NCBI RefSeq assembly: GCF_900091505.1
Contig: NZ_LT607409.1
Location: 6,138,001-6,202,000, forward strand
Reading direction: 5' to 3'
DNA: 64,000 nt
DNA from: Micromonospora chokoriensis
GTDB lineage: Bacteria > Actinomycetota > Actinomycetes > Mycobacteriales > Micromonosporaceae
In this document: positions 63,051 through 64,000 of the stretch, one piece after another
How the letters are laid out: each line of letters opens with the position of its first letter
Position numbering within the stretch: position 1 is the first letter of the stretch
Position numbers and translations under genes: made by a program
Notes under the pieces: generated by a model
Told to the model about the DNA's origin: nothing
Database searches by the model: none
The model's input: the letters and a program-made list of their open reading frames with translations, nothing else

Positions 63051-63473
63051 ATGATGTCCGTCCACAATCTGCTCGCCGCCGCCGTGACCGCTCCGCTGGC
63101 GATCGAGCCGGCCGCGCACATGTCCGTCCAGCCCACCTCCGCCACGGCTCTCACCATGAGCTCCGGGCGGCTCGGTGCCACAGTGGCGGTCCTGCTGGGG
63201 CTGGTCGGCACCGTCGTCGGTGGGCTGGCCCTGGCCCGCCCGGTCAGTCGCGTCGGCACCGGATCCGGGCGGCTCGGGGGTGTGCTGGCCCTGGCGTCGG
63301 GTCTGCTCGGTCTGCTTCTCGGGGCGCTGGTGGTGGCCACCTCCGACGGCGGTGTCGGCACCGGCAACGGGCGGGGTGGCGCCTTCGTGGCACTGGTGGT
63401 CGGGGTGGCCGGCGTGGTCCTCGGTGGGCTCGCCCTGGCCCGCTCGCGCCGCACCGGCCAACTGAGCGTCTGA
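63051..63473 (+). CDS. DUF6223 family membrane protein
   Basis: A 140-residue protein starting at ATG 63051 behind AAGGGG. Three hydrophobic helices (about 42-62, 73-95 and 108-130), each starting with a GRxG-type turn (SSGRLGATVAVLLGLVG, GSGRLGGVLALASGLLG, GNGRGGAFVALVVGVAG), so the protein is internally triplicated. This fits DUF6223, of unknown function. The final ARSRRTGQLSV is cytoplasmic. Confidence 0.85.
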   Translation: MMSVHNLLAAAVTAPLAIEPAAHMSVQPTSATALTMSSGRLGATVAVLLGLVGTVVGGLALARPVSRVGTGSGRLGGVLALASGLLGLLLGALVVATSDGGVGTGNGRGGAFVALVVGVAGVVLGGLALARSRRTGQLSV

Positions 63474-63515
63474 GGCCGGCTGAGTTCGGAGGCCGGCTGA
63501 GCGTCTGAGGCCGGG

Positions 63516-64000
63516 TCAGGAGCGGGCCAGCCAGGCGGGAACGGTCAGGCCGGACTCGTAGGCGAGGATCACCAGCTGGGCCCGATCCCGTACCCGCGTC
63601 TTGGTCATGATCCGGCTGACGTGCGTCTTGGCGGTGGCCGGACTGAGCACCAGCCGTGCGGCGATCTCGTCGTTGGACAGGCCCGCGGCGACCAGGGCCA
63701 GCACCTCACGCTCCCGCTCGGTGAGCACACTCAACCGCGGTTTGGGGTCCGGATGCGTCGCCCGGGTGGCGAACTCGGCGATCAGTCGGCGGGTGATCGA
63801 CGGCGCGATCAGCGCGTCGCCCCGGGCGACCACCCGGACCCCGTGGATCAGCTCCGCCGGCTCGGTGTCCTTCACGAGGAAGCCGCTCGCGCCGGCCCGC
63901 AACGCACCGTAGACGTATTCGTCCAGGTCGAAGGTGGTCAGGATGATCACACGGGCTTCGGTGCTCGCGACGATCTCCCCGGTGGCGGCGAGGCCGTCCC
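63516..64000 (-). CDS. LuxR/NarL-type response regulator, 5' end outside window
   Basis: The frame runs to the last base of the window. Visible is the C-terminal part of the receiver domain (ARVIILTTFDLDEYVYGALRAGASGFLVKD, with the conserved Thr and Lys) and the GerE/LuxR helix-turn-helix (LTEREREVLALVAAGLSNDEIAARLVLSPATAKTHVSRIMTK). The phospho-acceptor Asp lies beyond the window. A sensor kinase gene is expected immediately upstream (beyond 64000). Confidence 0.93.
   Translation of the reverse strand, partial: DGLAATGEIVASTEARVIILTTFDLDEYVYGALRAGASGFLVKDTEPAELIHGVRVVARGDALIAPSITRRLIAEFATRATHPDPKPRLSVLTEREREVLALVAAGLSNDEIAARLVLSPATAKTHVSRIMTKTRVRDRAQLVILAYESGLTVPAWLARS

Overview
The window reads as one piece of chromosome from a high-GC filamentous actinobacterium, most likely Micromonospora or a close relative. 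The grounds are very high third-position GC, frequent GTG/TTG starts, purine-rich ribosome sites, a mycothiol-type PIG-L deacetylase, DUF6223 and DUF4331 proteins, and many secreted enzymes carrying ricin-type (CBM13) modules. The genus is an inference from style and gene content. I see no rRNA or tRNA gene, CRISPR array, prophage or complete insertion sequence.

Layout. 1-4.5 kb: the 3' part of a class-V aminotransferase, a small DUF6193-like protein, a secreted GH16 glucanase behind a perfect LacI-type operator, and a DUF4331 protein. 4.7-9.4 kb: a cell-surface locus made of a short secreted WxL-like protein, a DUF916 (WxL-interacting) membrane protein, and a convergent 1002-residue lectin/FnIII protein with the same WxL-like C-terminus. 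9.5-19.2 kb: a DUF2188 protein, an M23 peptidase, a rifampin-phosphotransferase-like enzyme with a membrane protein and a TetR regulator, then an FtsX-type ABC exporter flanked by two ATPase genes. 19.2-23.3 kb: an MFS/beta-propeller operon and a secreted metallophosphoesterase. 23.3-24.6 kb: gene-free DNA with hexamer arrays and long palindromes.

24.6-43.7 kb is a sugar-scavenging island, almost all on the minus strand. It has a ChvE-type sugar ABC transporter, a GH27 galactosidase/arabinopyranosidase, a LacI regulator, a GH43 enzyme, and the operon araB-araD-ytfQ-ytfR-ytfT-yjfF-araA. LacI-type 14-bp operators in front of four transcription units suggest one regulon: secreted hydrolases free pentose or galactose units, two ABC importers take them up, and AraA/AraB/AraD convert L-arabinose to xylulose-5-phosphate. 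Strong hairpins follow both binding-protein genes, which fits differential mRNA stability.

44.4-49.9 kb: a ribbon-helix-helix regulator, a DUF4097 protein and a DrrAB-type exporter in one operon, then FUSC and SDR genes. 50-58.9 kb: an AraC regulator, a polytopic membrane protein fused to a serine-hydrolase domain, an NAD(P)-binding protein, a methyltransferase, a P-loop kinase, an RtcB2-PrfH RNA-repair pair whose RtcB lacks its catalytic core, an epoxide-hydrolase-like enzyme and a PIG-L deacetylase. 59-64 kb: a GH10 xylanase, an ArsR regulator lacking the arsenic-site cysteines, a decayed argS-like gene, a lipoprotein, a DUF6223 protein and the 3' part of a LuxR-type response regulator.

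The items I find most worth pursuing are the core-deleted RtcB2 kept in frame and overlapping prfH, the actinobacterial WxL/DUF916 surface triad, the shared LacI operator set, and a pair of 75-nt intergenic elements with matching ends.
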